Counted from the stretch's first letter, positions 9,292-22,445 are shown. The stretch: 64,000 bases of DNA from Methylophaga sulfidovorans (GCF_900114205.1 NZ_FOSH01000016.1:1-64000), one strand, 5' to 3'. The notes: generated by a model not told the origin, from the sequence alone. Numbers and translations: made by a program.

Positions 9292-10434
9292 TCACATACG
9301 GCCCATCACATCTTCAGGTTCGGCCTGTAAGGACAAACTGGAAACAGCACTGTCTTTGGATAACTCGCCAGACTCCATACCCAGCTTGATCATCAGACGC
9401 ACTTCATTGGCAGAGTCGGCATTACGCAAGGCTTCTTCGTAGCTAATTTCGCCTGATTTATATAAGTCATATACCGCCTGATCGAACGTCTGCATTCCAA
9501 GTTCTTTGGAGCGTTTCATCACTTCTTTTATTTCATAAACTTTACCTTTCTCAATTAAATCAGCAATCAGCGGAGTATTGAGCAGTACTTCAACTGCAAC
9601 AGCCCTGCCCGATCCATCTTTTTTGGGGATTAGTCGCTGTGCAATAACCGCTTTCAGATTCAATGAAAGATCCAAAAATAACTGTTGGTGACGTTCTTCA
9701 GGGAAAAAGTTGATAATCCTGTCCATTGCCTGATTTGCGTTATTGGCATGCAATGTCGATAAACAAAGGTGACCCGTTTCGGCAAATGCCACCCCATAAT
9801 CCATGGTCTCACGGGTACGTATCTCACCAATCATGATCACATCCGGCGCCTGACGTAAAGAGTTGCGTAAAGCAATTTCATACGAGTCGGTATCTATTCC
9901 CACTTCCCTTTGTGTGACAACACATCCGGCATGTTTATGATCAAACTCAATAGGATCTTCAATGGTAAGAATATGACCGGTACTGTTTTGATTTCGGTAG
10001 CCAATCATTGCTGCCAATGTGGTTGACTTACCACTACCCGTTGCCCCCACAAAAATCACTAAACCACGTTTTGTCATCGATAATTCTTTGATGACTTGAG
10101 GCACATGAATTTCTTCAATAGTGGGAATCTCGTCTTTTATACGCCGCATCACCATGGCAATTTTATTGCGTTGGTAGAGCGCACTGATACGAAAGCGGCC
10201 AGCCCCTTTTGTCTCGAGCGCGTAATTACACTCTTTTTCGCGTTCAAATGTTTTCTTCTGAGCATCGGACATGGTGCTCAAAACTAAATCTCTGGCCTCA
10301 TCATCGTGTAATGCCTCTTGAGAAAGTGTTGCCATTCGGCCATTCACTTTCAATGTCACCGGTCTACCCGCAGTGATAAATACGTCTGAAGCCTCATGTT
10401 TCACAGCCGCTTTTAATATAGTGACAATTTCCAT
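9292..10434 (-). CDS. pilU: type IV pilus retraction ATPase-like protein PilU
   Basis: Cytoplasmic hexameric secretion-type ATPase that helps PilT depolymerise the type IV pilus. The 380-residue protein has the N-terminal PAS-like region, Walker A GATGSGKST, the Asp box and Walker B (IMIGEIRTRETM) and the His box (TGHLCLSTLHANNA). It is longer at the C-terminus than PilT, as usual for PilU. It lies 11 bp after pilT, so the two are an operon transcribed leftward. Confidence 0.93.
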   Translation of the reverse strand: MEIVTILKAAVKHEASDVFITAGRPVTLKVNGRMATLSQEALHDDEARDLVLSTMSDAQKKTFEREKECNYALETKGAGRFRISALYQRNKIAMVMRRIKDEIPTIEEIHVPQVIKELSMTKRGLVIFVGATGSGKSTTLAAMIGYRNQNSTGHILTIEDPIEFDHKHAGCVVTQREVGIDTDSYEIALRNSLRQAPDVIMIGEIRTRETMDYGVAFAETGHLCLSTLHANNANQAMDRIINFFPEERHQQLFLDLSLNLKAVIAQRLIPKKDGSGRAVAVEVLLNTPLIADLIEKGKVYEIKEVMKRSKELGMQTFDQAVYDLYKSGEISYEEALRNADSANEVRLMIKLGMESGELSKDSAVSSLSLQAEPEDVMGRM

Positions 10435-10445
10435 ATCACACCTCT

Positions 10446-11483
10446 CTAACGGAATAAGTCTTTATTAACAGCACGTGGTAATGCTTCTTGTTTTGTCACT
10501 TTTTGTCGTTTTACCAGCTCTTGCAAACATTGATCTAAAGTCTGCATTCCAATAGCGCCGCCAGTCTGAATAGCAGAATACATCTGCGGTACTTTATCTT
10601 CACGAATCAAGTTTCTGATGGCAGGTGTACCAATCATGATTTCATGCGCCGCAATTCGACCGCCACCGACTTTTTTCATCAATGTTTGAGAAATAACCGC
10701 ACGTAATGATTCCGATAACATAGAACGCACCATATCTTTTTCCGCTGCAGGGAAAACGTCAATGATCCTGTCTATGGTTTTTGCGGCAGACGAAGTATGT
10801 AAAGTACCAAACACTAAATGGCCGGTTTCTGCCGCCGTCAACGCCAATCTGATTGTCTCCAGATCACGTAACTCACCCACCAGAATAATGTCCGGATCTT
10901 CACGTAGCGCACTTCTAAGCGCCTCACTAAAACCATGCGTATCACGATGCACTTCGCGTTGGTTGATCAAACATTTTTTACTTTGATGCACAAATTCGAT
11001 CGGGTCTTCAATGGTCAGAATATGTTCGTTATCTTTTTCATTTCGATAATTAATCATGCCTGCCAGCGTAGTGGATTTACCCGAACCAGTTGGCCCTGTG
11101 ACCAATACAATACCGCGATGATTATCAGCAATGGTTTTAAAAATATCAGGAGCGCCAAGGTCTTCAAGGCTCAGTACTTTCGATGGAATCGTTCTGAACA
11201 CAGCAGCAGCGCCACGGTTCTGATTAAAAGCATTAACACGAAAGCGCGCCAGCCCCGGCACTTCAAACGAAAAGTCAGCTTCAAGAAATTCTTCAAAATC
11301 TTTACGCTGTTTATCATTCATGATGTCATAAATCATCGCGTGGACATCTTTGTGTTCCATCGCCGGCAGATTGATGCGCTTGATATCACCATCCACACGA
11401 ATCATTGGTGGTTCGCCTGACGAAACATGTAAATCCGAAGCATTGTTTTTTGCGCTGAACGCAAGCAATTCAGTAATATCCAT
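10446..11483 (-). CDS. pilT: type IV pilus twitching motility ATPase PilT
   Basis: The main pilus-retraction motor. The 345-residue product has Walker A GPTGSGKST, Walker B with ILVGELRDLETI, the His box TGHLVFGTLHT and the C-terminal AIRNLIRE motif needed for retraction. ATG 11483 is preferred over a TTG one codon upstream because AGGA lies at the right distance. It heads the pilT-pilU pair and is divergent from yggS, a typical gammaproteobacterial arrangement. Confidence 0.95.
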   Translation of the reverse strand: MDITELLAFSAKNNASDLHVSSGEPPMIRVDGDIKRINLPAMEHKDVHAMIYDIMNDKQRKDFEEFLEADFSFEVPGLARFRVNAFNQNRGAAAVFRTIPSKVLSLEDLGAPDIFKTIADNHRGIVLVTGPTGSGKSTTLAGMINYRNEKDNEHILTIEDPIEFVHQSKKCLINQREVHRDTHGFSEALRSALREDPDIILVGELRDLETIRLALTAAETGHLVFGTLHTSSAAKTIDRIIDVFPAAEKDMVRSMLSESLRAVISQTLMKKVGGGRIAAHEIMIGTPAIRNLIREDKVPQMYSAIQTGGAIGMQTLDQCLQELVKRQKVTKQEALPRAVNKDLFR

Positions 11484-11573
11484 CAACGATTCCTATGCGG
11501 TTTGGTGTAGTCTAGTTAATTGAAAATTTAAGCAATGTGTATAAAGGTATCGCGCCCTTATGAGGCTTGCAAC

Positions 11574-12263
11574 ATGACAGATGTAAAAAAACGTTTCCAA
11601 CAAATTCATCACGAAATATCGACATCAGTATCAGCGGCACAACGTGAGCCACAAACTGTTCAGTTACTGGCTGTCAGTAAAACATGGCCTGCTGATGCAT
11701 TACGTGAAGTAGCAGCATTAGGTCAACGTCAGTTTGGTGAAAATTATTTGCAGGAAGCTTTAGATAAAATTGAAGCTTTGGCTGATCTTAACTTGGAGTG
11801 GCATTTTATTGGTCCTATCCAATCGAATAAAACTCGTGATATCGCCGGACATTTTGACTGGGTTCAAAGTCTCGACAGAGAAAAAATTGCCCGTCGTCTG
11901 CATGAGCACAGACCAGATTCATTGGCACCGCTCAACGTATGTATACAAATCAATATAGACGAAGAAGACAGCAAGTCAGGAACCAGCGCTGATAATTTAC
12001 TGACATTAGCTGATTATATCGCCTCACTGGATAAGCTTTGTCTTCGCGGACTAATGGTTATTCCTGCCCCAAAACAGTCGGTTGAAGAAGAAAAAGCCAG
12101 CTTCTCACGTGCCTATGAACTCTTTCAGCAATTGCGTCAGAAATATCCGCAAGTGGATACCTTATCTATGGGAATGAGTTCAGATATGTCTACAGCCATC
12201 GCTTGTGGCAGTACAATGGTACGTATTGGGACAGCATTATTTGGACAACGTGATAAGCGTTAG
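11574..12263 (+). CDS. yggS: YggS/PLPBP-family pyridoxal phosphate homeostasis protein
   Basis: A single-domain alanine-racemase-fold protein that binds pyridoxal 5'-phosphate and buffers it; it has no known catalytic activity. The PLP-binding Lys is in LLAVSKTWPADAL. The C-terminal SMGMSSDMSTAIACGSTMVRIGTALFG is the phosphate-binding end. The start at 11574 (MTDVKKRF, GAGG upstream) gives 229 residues, close to E. coli YggS (234). It precedes proC and yggT, a very common cluster. Confidence 0.94.
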   Translation: MTDVKKRFQQIHHEISTSVSAAQREPQTVQLLAVSKTWPADALREVAALGQRQFGENYLQEALDKIEALADLNLEWHFIGPIQSNKTRDIAGHFDWVQSLDREKIARRLHEHRPDSLAPLNVCIQINIDEEDSKSGTSADNLLTLADYIASLDKLCLRGLMVIPAPKQSVEEEKASFSRAYELFQQLRQKYPQVDTLSMGMSSDMSTAIACGSTMVRIGTALFGQRDKR

Positions 12264-12312
12264 ACCTTAAGTGCGAAATACTCAGACGATAATAGATATA
12301 TAAGGTGAACAA

Positions 12313-13146
12313 ATGAAGCAATGCACAATCGCATTTATTGGTGGCGGCAATATGGCACGTAGCTTGATAGGCGGCCTGATAAGTAATCAGTTTATTGCAG
12401 AAAATATTCATGTTTCAGATGCTAATACCGAAGCGCTGGACAATTTAGCCTCACGTTACAATGTAAAAACCTTTACTGATAATCTCGCCGCTATTGCTGA
12501 TGCGGACGTAGTCATTCTGGCCGTGAAACCGCAGCAGTTACAATCAGTCATTCGCCAAATTTCGCCAGCCTGGCAACAGGATAAATTACTCATTTCTATT
12601 GCGGCAGGAATTCGGCTGGATGATATTACTCGCTGGTTAGACTTTGAAGGTGCAGCGATCGTCAGAGCTATGCCAAATACACCGTCATTGGTTCAAGCTG
12701 GGGCTACAGCACTCTGTGCCAACGATTATGTAACAACTGAACAACATGAACTGGCTGAATCCATGTTAAGAGCAGTCGGCCTTGCTTTATGGATTAGTGA
12801 TGAAAAACAAATGGACGCTGTCACAGCTTTATCTGGAAGTGGCCCCGCCTATTTTTTCCTGGTACTGGAAGCGCTGCAAACAGCTGGAATGGAGTTAGGT
12901 CTGCCTGAAGAGACAGCAAGATTATTAGCGCTGGAAACAGGCTTTGGAGCGGCTAAGATGGCGCTGGAAAGTGATGAGTCAGCCTGTGTACTTCGTCAAC
13001 GAGTAACATCGCCCGGCGGCACCACGGAGCGTGCTCTGGATGTTTTTGAAGACGGTGACTTACGCGGCCTATTTAATAAAGCACTGACTGCAGCAGCACA
13101 ACGCGCCGATGAACTGGCTGAACAATTGGGACAAGATTATGACTAG
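12313..13146 (+). CDS. proC: pyrroline-5-carboxylate reductase
   Basis: Last step of proline synthesis: reduction of 1-pyrroline-5-carboxylate with NAD(P)H. The Rossmann motif FIGGGNMARSLIGGL is at residues 8-22, and the C-terminal P5CR signature (VTSPGGTTERAL with the preceding ALSGSGPAYFF) is intact. The product has 277 residues. The ribosome site AGGTG precedes ATG 12313. Its end overlaps yggT by 8 bp. Confidence 0.96.
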   Translation: MKQCTIAFIGGGNMARSLIGGLISNQFIAENIHVSDANTEALDNLASRYNVKTFTDNLAAIADADVVILAVKPQQLQSVIRQISPAWQQDKLLISIAAGIRLDDITRWLDFEGAAIVRAMPNTPSLVQAGATALCANDYVTTEQHELAESMLRAVGLALWISDEKQMDAVTALSGSGPAYFFLVLEALQTAGMELGLPEETARLLALETGFGAAKMALESDESACVLRQRVTSPGGTTERALDVFEDGDLRGLFNKALTAAAQRADELAEQLGQDYD

Positions 13147-13708
13147 TAGTTATATTAGCAATCCTCTGATTTTTCTCGTTGATACGCTTATCTATCTATA
13201 TATGGTCGTTGTGGCACTGCGTTTAATTATGCAGTGGGCGCATTGGGAATATCACAACCCCATGGTGCAGTTTATTATCAAACTCACCCAAGTACCGGTG
13301 AAATTTCTTCGTCGCTTTATTCCTGCCGCCGGTCGCTGGGACACAGCTACACTGGTATTACTCATCAGTGTGGCACTGATAAAAATAATCGCCGTAGGTT
13401 TACTTGCTGGCATTCTGCCTAAAGGTGTTTTATGGCTAACCATACTACTGGCAGAACTATTTCAGTTATTCATCAATATTTTTACCTTCAGTATCATCAT
13501 CGAAGTGATATTAAGCTGGGTTACACCCGCGGGTAGCTATAATCCTGCCGCACCATTAGTCAGTAAGATGAATGCCCCCTTACTTCGACCTGTCAGAAGA
13601 ACCATTCCGCCTATCGCAGGTATAGACTTATCTCCGCTATTTGTACTGTTAGGTTTACAAGTTTTATCCATGTTAGTCATGCCGCTATTAGCAGGCCGCT
13701 ATATATGA
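13139..13708 (+). CDS. yggT: YggT-family inner-membrane protein
   Basis: The 189-residue integral membrane protein has two tandem YGGT units: an N-terminal pair of helices with LRLIMQWAHWEYHNPMVQF, and a second set with VILSWVTPAGSYNPAAPLV and LLRPVRRTIPPIAGIDLSPL. The function of the family is not firmly established; roles in osmotic tolerance and cell-envelope or division machinery have been proposed. The start at ATG 13139 overlaps the proC stop, so translation is likely coupled. Confidence 0.9.
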   Translation: MTSSYISNPLIFLVDTLIYLYMVVVALRLIMQWAHWEYHNPMVQFIIKLTQVPVKFLRRFIPAAGRWDTATLVLLISVALIKIIAVGLLAGILPKGVLWLTILLAELFQLFINIFTFSIIIEVILSWVTPAGSYNPAAPLVSKMNAPLLRPVRRTIPPIAGIDLSPLFVLLGLQVLSMLVMPLLAGRYI

Positions 13709-13772
13709 TCGAGATTGCGCTACAATGGCAGTCTGATTAGACTTAACGCTTTTTTACGGGAATCAACCATAT

Positions 13773-14921
13773 ATGCCGGAATCTATACCAGCTGACTCTG
13801 TTGGTCTGGTGAAACCATCGACAATTCATATCGATACACCGCTTCAACTTGACTGTGGTAAGACATTACCAAGTTATGACTTAGTCTATGAAACCTATGG
13901 CTCATTAAATGAAGATGGCAGCAATGCTGTATTGATTTGTCACGCCCTTTCGGGTGATCACCATGCAGCTGGTTACCATGCAATGGAAGATCGCAAACCC
14001 GGTTGGTGGGATACGGCTATCGGTCCTGGCAAGGCCATTGATACCAACCATTTTTATGTCGTGTGTCTGAATAATCTGGGTGGTTGTAAAGGTTCAACCG
14101 GGCCAAACACCATCAATCCAGAAACAGGTGAACTCTATGGTCCTGACTTTCCTATCGTCACGGTTCCTGATTGGGTTCGCAGTCAGGCAATGCTCGCTGA
14201 TCAGCTAGGTATCCAGCAATGGGCTGCCGTCATTGGCGGCAGTTTGGGTGGCATGCAAGCTTTGCAATGGTCAATCAGCCTGCCAGAGCGTGTTCGTCAT
14301 GCTATTGTCATCGCCGCCGCACCTAAGCTTTCAGCACAAAATATCGCGTTTAATGAAGTTGCCAGAACGGCGATAAAATCAGATCCTGATTTCCACGATG
14401 GTTATTATATAAAACACAACACCTTGCCTCGCCAGGGGCTTGGGCTTGCACGGATGTTGGGACATATCACCTATCTTTCAGATGAAGCAATGGGTGAAAA
14501 GTTTGGTCGAGAATTACGTAATGGCGCTATTCAATATGGCTATGACGTCGAGTTTCAAATTGAAAGTTACTTACGTTACCAAAGTACCAGCTTCGTTGAA
14601 CGCTTTGATGCCAACACCTATTTATTAATGACCAAAGCACTGGACTATTTTGATCCAGCACAGGCTTTTAACGATGACCTTGTCGCTACCGTTAAAAACA
14701 TTCAGGCTAAGTCGCTTATCATCTCATTTACCAGCGACTGGCGCTTCTCCCCTGAGCGCTCAAAAGAAATCGTCAATGCTATGCTGGCTGCCGGTAAATC
14801 CGTCTGTTATGCCGAAGTTGAGGCTCATCAAGGTCATGATGCGTTTTTAATGCCGATACCTCGTTATTTGGAAATATTTGGCACCTATATGCAACAAATT
14901 GCTGCGGAAGGAGTGAAATAA
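13773..14921 (+). CDS. metX: homoserine O-acyltransferase MetX
   Basis: Alpha/beta-hydrolase-fold enzyme that acylates homoserine at the start of methionine synthesis. The nucleophile elbow GGSLGGMQ has Ser157, and the catalytic Asp and His are in SFTSDWRFS and [10 protein letters not shown]. The product has 382 residues. In proteobacteria with a metX-metW pair the acyl donor is often succinyl-CoA rather than acetyl-CoA, and sequence reading alone does not decide this. Its TAA shares one base with the metW ATG (14921), so the pair is coupled. No SAM riboswitch is visible in the short upstream gap. Confidence 0.94.
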   Translation: MPESIPADSVGLVKPSTIHIDTPLQLDCGKTLPSYDLVYETYGSLNEDGSNAVLICHALSGDHHAAGYHAMEDRKPGWWDTAIGPGKAIDTNHFYVVCLNNLGGCKGSTGPNTINPETGELYGPDFPIVTVPDWVRSQAMLADQLGIQQWAAVIGGSLGGMQALQWSISLPERVRHAIVIAAAPKLSAQNIAFNEVARTAIKSDPDFHDGYYIKHNTLPRQGLGLARMLGHITYLSDEAMGEKFGRELRNGAIQYGYDVEFQIESYLRYQSTSFVERFDANTYLLMTKALDYFDPAQAFNDDLVATVKNIQAKSLIISFTSDWRFSPERSKEIVNAMLAAGKSVCYAEVEAHQGHDAFLMPIPRYLEIFGTYMQQIAAEGVK

Positions 14922-15523
14922 TGGCCTTACGTGTCGATCAGCAAATCATCAGTGACTGGATTCCTGATGGTGCCAAAGTGCTGGATTTAGGCTGTGGCAA
15001 TGGTAGTTTGCTTAAGCATCTGCAACAACGAAACATCACAGGCTATGGTTTAGAAATTGATAACAGTAAATTTGCTGAATGTATTGAGGCTGGAGTTAAT
15101 GTTATCCAGGCAGACCTGGATGAAGGTTTAGCGCAATTTGCTGATCAGAGCTTTGACTTTGTTATCTTGTCGCAAACCTTACAAGCGATTCAGCGTCCTG
15201 ACTTTTTACTGCAGGAAATCGTTCGTGTTGGCAAAAATGGCATTATCGGTTTTCCCAATTTTGGTCATTGGCAATGTCGTATGCAATTAGCCCTGGGCGG
15301 GAAAATGCCTGTCTCTAAAACATTGCCGAATGCCTGGTTTGAAACACCGAATATTCATTTATGCACGATTAAAGATTTTGAAAATCTTTGTGACGACTAT
15401 CAACTTAACGTGCTTAATAGAAGCATTGTTAACCACAACAATAAAGACAGCTTAGGAATACGTTGTCTGCCTAACTTATTTGGTCAGGTAGCAATTTACC
15501 GAGTTCAAAAACAATATGATTAA
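14921..15523 (+). CDS. metW: methionine biosynthesis protein MetW
   Basis: A class I SAM-methyltransferase-fold protein of 200 residues with motif [16 protein letters not shown]. MetW is needed for full activity of MetX-type homoserine acyltransferases in several proteobacteria. It overlaps metX by one base and pyrE by 8 bp. The conserved [14 protein letters not shown] segment is typical of MetW. Confidence 0.93.
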   Translation: MALRVDQQIISDWIPDGAKVLDLGCGNGSLLKHLQQRNITGYGLEIDNSKFAECIEAGVNVIQADLDEGLAQFADQSFDFVILSQTLQAIQRPDFLLQEIVRVGKNGIIGFPNFGHWQCRMQLALGGKMPVSKTLPNAWFETPNIHLCTIKDFENLCDDYQLNVLNRSIVNHNNKDSLGIRCLPNLFGQVAIYRVQKQYD

Positions 15524-16163
15524 ACAATATCAAAAAGAATTTATCGAGTTTGCCATTGCCACAGGTGTTTTACGCTTTGGTTCATTTACACTCAAATCAG
15601 GCCGTCAAAGCCCCTATTTTTTTAATAGCGGATTATTTAATAGTGGTGCCAGCCTTGCTAAACTCGGTCGTTTTTATGCTCAAACCATTGCTGACTCTGA
15701 ACTTAAATTTGATGTGTTATTCGGGCCAGCATACAAAGGCATACCACTAGCTTCTACTACTGTTGTCGCTTTGGCCGACCAGCATAATCAAGATATGCCT
15801 TATGTCTTTAACCGCAAAGAAATCAAGGATCATGGTGAAGGCGGTCAATTGGTTGGTGCAGAACTCAAAGGCAAAGTACTGATTATCGATGATGTTATCT
15901 CAGCTGGTACCTCAGTAAGAGAGTCTGTTGATATTATCCGTGCTGCCGGCGCTGAACCCGCCGGTGTTATTATCGCTTTAGACAGACAGGAGCGCGGTCA
16001 GGGTGAATTGTCAGCCATACAAGAAGTTCAGGCTGAACATAATATTCCTGTGTTGAATATCATTTCTCTGAACGATCTTTTAGGTTACCTCAAAGATAGT
16101 CCTGACTTTGGTGAGTATTTACCAGCAGTGACTGCTTATCGGGAACAGTTTGGCGTGGCCTGA
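15516..16163 (+). CDS. pyrE: orotate phosphoribosyltransferase
   Basis: Converts orotate and PRPP to orotidine 5'-phosphate in pyrimidine synthesis. The 215-residue product has the PRPP-binding loop [17 protein letters not shown], the flexible catalytic loop [16 protein letters not shown] and the N-terminal [14 protein letters not shown]. Length and motifs match E. coli PyrE. It is the last gene of the metX-metW-pyrE run and converges with the TSUP gene 3 bp later. Confidence 0.96.
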   Translation: MIKQYQKEFIEFAIATGVLRFGSFTLKSGRQSPYFFNSGLFNSGASLAKLGRFYAQTIADSELKFDVLFGPAYKGIPLASTTVVALADQHNQDMPYVFNRKEIKDHGEGGQLVGAELKGKVLIIDDVISAGTSVRESVDIIRAAGAEPAGVIIALDRQERGQGELSAIQEVQAEHNIPVLNIISLNDLLGYLKDSPDFGEYLPAVTAYREQFGVA

Positions 16164-16166
16164 ACA

Positions 16167-16922
16167 TCAACCGTAAATTAATTTCGCTGATATACACAAA
16201 GTCACTATTTCAAATGCACGTTTAATCCAACGATTACCGTGTTTTATTGCGAGATGGGATCCCAGATAACCGCCCAGTAATGAGCCAAGTAGCAATGCTG
16301 GTAGCCACTCCCAGCGAATATCTCCGAGCAGACCCAGTGTAATAGCACCTGCACCATTCCAAAACAGACCAACCATAATCAGCGTGTAAGCAACTGCACG
16401 CTGATAATCCATACCAAACCAGCCTACCAGCCATAATGTGACGAAAAGACCTGTACCTGAGGTCAGAGAGCCATTTAAGAAGCCAATCAGAAATAAAATA
16501 AGTCCACCTGTGACACAGCCCATCCAGTCTCTATGCACAGGCATATAATTTTGACCCAGCTGTGGTTTGAGAATGGAGTAAAGACCCAGTCCACCAGTCA
16601 ATATTCCCAGCGCTATCTCTGCCCAGCGATCGGGGATGAGTAAAATAACATTTCCTCCCAATACGACTCCTGGCAAACCGGTCAGCAACATTAAAACAAC
16701 AAACTGTCGTTCCAAGCGGCTTGTTTTCAAATATCGTAAAACAGCACCGACACCTAAAGCCACACTAGCCACTTTATGGGTCGCCAAAGCCACAGAAAAA
16801 CTTAAACCGAGGAAGATTAATACCGGAAATTGAATAAGGCCGGCACCGCCACCGGAGAAGGCGGAAAAAGTATTGGCTATCAATGAAACCAAAAACAAGA
16901 TAAATTGATCTAGAAAATTCAA
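16167..16922 (-). CDS. TauE/SafE (TSUP) family membrane transporter
   Basis: The 251-residue integral membrane protein has about seven or eight hydrophobic segments and the duplicated TSUP pattern: an N-terminal SGGGAGLIQFPVLIFLG repeat and a later GFLNGSLTSGTGLFVTL repeat. TSUP proteins export or import sulfite, sulfonates or other small organic anions; the substrate here cannot be told. It stands alone, convergent with pyrE and divergent from the DUF4124 gene. Confidence 0.85.
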   Translation of the reverse strand: MNFLDQFILFLVSLIANTFSAFSGGGAGLIQFPVLIFLGLSFSVALATHKVASVALGVGAVLRYLKTSRLERQFVVLMLLTGLPGVVLGGNVILLIPDRWAEIALGILTGGLGLYSILKPQLGQNYMPVHRDWMGCVTGGLILFLIGFLNGSLTSGTGLFVTLWLVGWFGMDYQRAVAYTLIMVGLFWNGAGAITLGLLGDIRWEWLPALLLGSLLGGYLGSHLAIKHGNRWIKRAFEIVTLCISAKLIYG

Positions 16923-16951
16923 TTATTAACTCCAATCACGCAGACAAGATC

Positions 16952-17602
16952 ATGATACGTAAATTACCCCTGTTGATATTTTGCTCTATATTCAGCCTTT
17001 CAGTCTCAGCAGGCCAGCTTTATCGCTTCCCTGATGAGAATGGTGTGATGACACTCAGTACCTCACTACCATCTTCTGCATCACAAAAAGGCTACGATAT
17101 TATTGATTCTGAAACCATGCGCTTGATTGAACGTGTTCCTGCAGCTCTAACTAAGCAAGAATTGCTCGAGCAAGCAGCGAAACAAAAAGTCGAAGAAGAA
17201 GCTCGGCTACAAGCAGAAGAACAAGCCAAACAGGCAGAAGAAGCTCGGCAGGCACAACAAACTTACGATAAAACCTTACTGATTACTTATCGCTCTGAAG
17301 CTGATCTTATTCGCGCTCGTGATAGTGATATTGCTTATCGGCAAGAACAGATTAAGATGCATGAACAAAAACTGCCTGAACTCAAACAATATCTCTATCA
17401 GCTTCAAAATGAAGCCGCTCAACGCGAGCTAAGTGGTGCAAAAATCACCGCCAATATGCAAATGCGCTTAAATGCAGCTAAAGAAGAAATTCAAGTCAGG
17501 AAGCAGGCTATCACCGAACTCAAAGCAGAAATTACAGAATTAGAAACCAAGTATCAGCACGATCTTGAACGTCTTACTTACCTACTTAAACGTAAACAGT
17601 AA
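16952..17602 (+). CDS. secreted DUF4124-type coiled-coil protein
   Basis: The 216-residue product has a signal peptide (about residues 1-20). A short DUF4124-like N-terminal module (GQLYRFPDENGVMTLSTSLP, compare the usual YRWVDENGVVHYSD) follows. The rest, from about residue 60 to the end, is a long Glu/Gln/Ala/Lys-rich helix expected to form a coiled coil. Function is unknown; such proteins are periplasmic. Its stop is one base from the stop of hisC on the other strand. Confidence 0.75.
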   Translation: MIRKLPLLIFCSIFSLSVSAGQLYRFPDENGVMTLSTSLPSSASQKGYDIIDSETMRLIERVPAALTKQELLEQAAKQKVEEEARLQAEEQAKQAEEARQAQQTYDKTLLITYRSEADLIRARDSDIAYRQEQIKMHEQKLPELKQYLYQLQNEAAQRELSGAKITANMQMRLNAAKEEIQVRKQAITELKAEITELETKYQHDLERLTYLLKRKQ

Positions 17603-18658
17603 CTAAACTAAGGTATCTAAAACAGATAATAACTGCTGATTTTCACCAGCTGTACCGATTGATATTCTCAAAAACTGATCAATCCTCGGCTTCGTGAAGT
17701 GTCTGACGATGATGCCCTCTTTTCTTAGCCCGGCAGCAATCTTTGCTGCATCCACCTGCTTGTGACTAGCAAAAACAAAGTTTGCGGCTGATGGTAAGAC
17801 ATCAAATCCTAACTCCTGAAGACCTGCTACCACTTTATTCCGCTCATCAATGACCGCCTGACATGTTTCATTGAAATAGGCTTTATCTTTCATTGCAGCG
17901 ATACCAGCCGCAGAAGCAAGGCTATCGACAGGATAAGAATTAAAACTATCTTTGACTCTGATTAATGCTTCAATAAGGTCTGGTTGGCCAATAGCATACC
18001 CAATTCTCATTCCAGCCAATGACCGTGATTTCGACATTGTCTGAACGATTAATAGATTGGGGTAAGTTTTTACCAGGCTAACCGCAGACTCTCCACCAAA
18101 ATCGATATAAGCCTCATCAATCACAACAACTGAGTCAGTATTTCTCTGTAAAAGTCGTTCAATGTCAGCAAGCGCTAATAAACAGCCTGTAGGGGCATTT
18201 GGGTTGGGGAAAATAATACCGCCGTTGACGTTACTGTAGTCATCAACATTAATCGCAAACGTATCACTCAGAGGTACCGTGTTGTAACTTATCTGATAAA
18301 GCTGGCAGTAGACTGGATAGAAGCTATAGCTGATCTCTGGAAATAAAATAGGCGCTTCATGTCTGAATAAGGCATTAAACACATGCCCCAGCACTTCGTC
18401 AGAGCCATTTCCGACAAACACACAATCAGTATCAATCTGATAAAAATCGCCAATAGCCTGCCGTAACTCAGTAGAGGTCGGATCCGGGTATAAACGTAAG
18501 CGGTCACTAGCAGCCATACGAATGGCCTCAATCACTTTTGGTGATGGACCATACGGATTTTCATTCGTGTTGAGCTTCGTTAAATTGGCCAGTTTAGGTT
18601 GTTCACCTGGCACATAAGGGTCTAAATCTTTAACAAAACCGCTCCAAAAGCGACTCAT
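17603..18658 (-). CDS. hisC: histidinol-phosphate aminotransferase
   Basis: PLP-dependent aminotransferase of histidine synthesis converting imidazole acetol phosphate to histidinol phosphate with glutamate. The 351-residue fold-type I enzyme has [12 protein letters not shown] at the N-terminus, the PLP-interacting [10 protein letters not shown] and the Schiff-base lysine in [15 protein letters not shown]. It is 2 bp after hisD at the end of a murA-hisG-hisD-hisC run, a typical proteobacterial order. Confidence 0.95.
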   Translation of the reverse strand: MSRFWSGFVKDLDPYVPGEQPKLANLTKLNTNENPYGPSPKVIEAIRMAASDRLRLYPDPTSTELRQAIGDFYQIDTDCVFVGNGSDEVLGHVFNALFRHEAPILFPEISYSFYPVYCQLYQISYNTVPLSDTFAINVDDYSNVNGGIIFPNPNAPTGCLLALADIERLLQRNTDSVVVIDEAYIDFGGESAVSLVKTYPNLLIVQTMSKSRSLAGMRIGYAIGQPDLIEALIRVKDSFNSYPVDSLASAAGIAAMKDKAYFNETCQAVIDERNKVVAGLQELGFDVLPSAANFVFASHKQVDAAKIAAGLRKEGIIVRHFTKPRIDQFLRISIGTAGENQQLLSVLDTLV

Positions 18659-18660
18659 GA

Positions 18661-19954
18661 TTAATCCTTAAGACGATATTCTGCTGATCTGGCATGTGCA
18701 GTAAGACTTTCACCTCGAGCTAATACAGAAGCGATCTGGCCTAAACTTTGTGCACCTTGTTCAGATACCTGAATCAGACTAGAGCGTTTTTGAAAGTCAT
18801 AGACACCTAGTGGTGAGCTGAATCTTGCTGTTCTTGACGTCGGTAATACGTGGTTAGGACCGGCACAATAATCACCTAAGGCTTCAGGTGTATAACGACC
18901 TAAGAAAATAGCACCGGCATGACGGATTTTCTTCGCCATTTCCATCGGCTCATCGACAGATAATTCTAAATGTTCAGCAGCAATGAAGTTGGCTACTTCA
19001 ACAGCCACATCCATATCGTCAACGTGAATAAGTGCAGCCCGGTTTTCCAATGATGTTGTGATAATCTCTTTACGTTCCATCGTTGGAAGAAGCTTAGCAA
19101 TAGACTCTTTCACTTTTTCCAAGAAATCAGCATCAGGTGAGATTAAAATCGATTGTGCATCTTCATCATGTTCGGCTTGCGAAAACAGGTCCATGGCAAT
19201 CCAGTCAGGATCGGTCTTACCATCACAAATGACTAAGATTTCGGAAGGTCCGGCAATCATATCAATACCCACAGTACCGAAAACCATACCTTTAGCTGTT
19301 GCCACAAAGATATTACCCGGGCCTACAATCTTATCTACTTGTGGAATCGTTTCCGTTCCATAAGCTAAAGCCGCAACAGCCTGAGCACCGCCCACCGCAA
19401 AAATACGATCTACACCAGCGACAGCTGCCGCAGCCAATACCAGTTCATTGACTTCGCCATGCGGTGTGGGAACCACCATAATCAACTCTTGTACTCCAGC
19501 CACTTTCGCCGGAATAGCATTCATTAATACGGAGGAAGGATAGGCCGCTTTACCACCTGGTACATAAAGTCCAGCACGGTCTAATGGCGTGACTTGTTGT
19601 CCAAGCAAAGTGCCATCTGCTTCTGTGTAGCTCCATGAACTTTGCTTTTGGTGATCGTGATATTGACGTACTCGCTGAGCAGCTGCTTCAAGCGCTTGTC
19701 TTTGTTCAGTCGGAATATTTTCTAAAGCGGCTTTTGCACGCTCCAGAGAAATCTCAAGATCAGAAATAGTTTCAGCAGTCACATGATCAAAACGGCGGCT
19801 ATATTCGAGGACAGCATCATCACCACGCGACTTCACCTCAGCGAGGATTTCTTTAACGATATCAGTGACTTTATCATCTGACACGCCTTCCCAGGCAAGA
19901 ATCTCTTCAAGTGAAGACCAGAAATCAGCTTGTGAAGCACTGAGCTGTTTTAAT

Positions 19955-19962
<8 letters not shown>
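18661..19962 (-). CDS. hisD: histidinol dehydrogenase
   Basis: Zinc enzyme that carries out the last two oxidations of histidine synthesis (histidinol to histidine, 2 NAD+). The 433-residue product has [32 protein letters not shown], the catalytic [11 protein letters not shown] and [19 protein letters not shown] with the zinc-binding residues. The start is taken at ATG 19962 (MIELKQLS), which overlaps hisG by 8 bp; a longer frame inside hisG is less likely. Confidence 0.95.
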
Positions 19963-22120
<2,158 letters not shown>

Positions 22121-22139
22121 GAGTTTATAGCTTTCAAAT

Positions 22140-22445
22140 TTATTTTAGTGGCAGCAATTCATCTAAACCAGATGCTTTAGCAATAGCGTCCATCTGTTCA
22201 GGTAAATGCTTGAATGAGATTGGTTTTTTGGCTTTTTTAGCCGTTCTCATCCAATCAACTAGTAAAGCCAAACCTGCGCTGTCAGCTTGAGTAACATGTT
22301 GTAAATCAATTTCAATGTCGTTTACCGCGTCGAAGACACCTTTTGACTCAACTAAAGCAAGTTTTGCTGATTCAAGCGTCATCTCTCCAGTCACCACAAA
22401 GGTCTTAGAGTGATCATCGTATTTGATAGCAAACAATTCACTCAT
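22140..22445 (-). CDS. mlaB: STAS-domain protein MlaB
   Basis: Cytoplasmic STAS-domain subunit of the MlaFEDB phospholipid transporter. The 101-residue protein has the DLQHVTQADSAGLALLVDW helix with the STAS D-S-A-G-L signature. Its start overlaps mlaC by 4 bp. Confidence 0.9.
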   Translation of the reverse strand: MSELFAIKYDDHSKTFVVTGEMTLESAKLALVESKGVFDAVNDIEIDLQHVTQADSAGLALLVDWMRTAKKAKKPISFKHLPEQMDAIAKASGLDELLPLK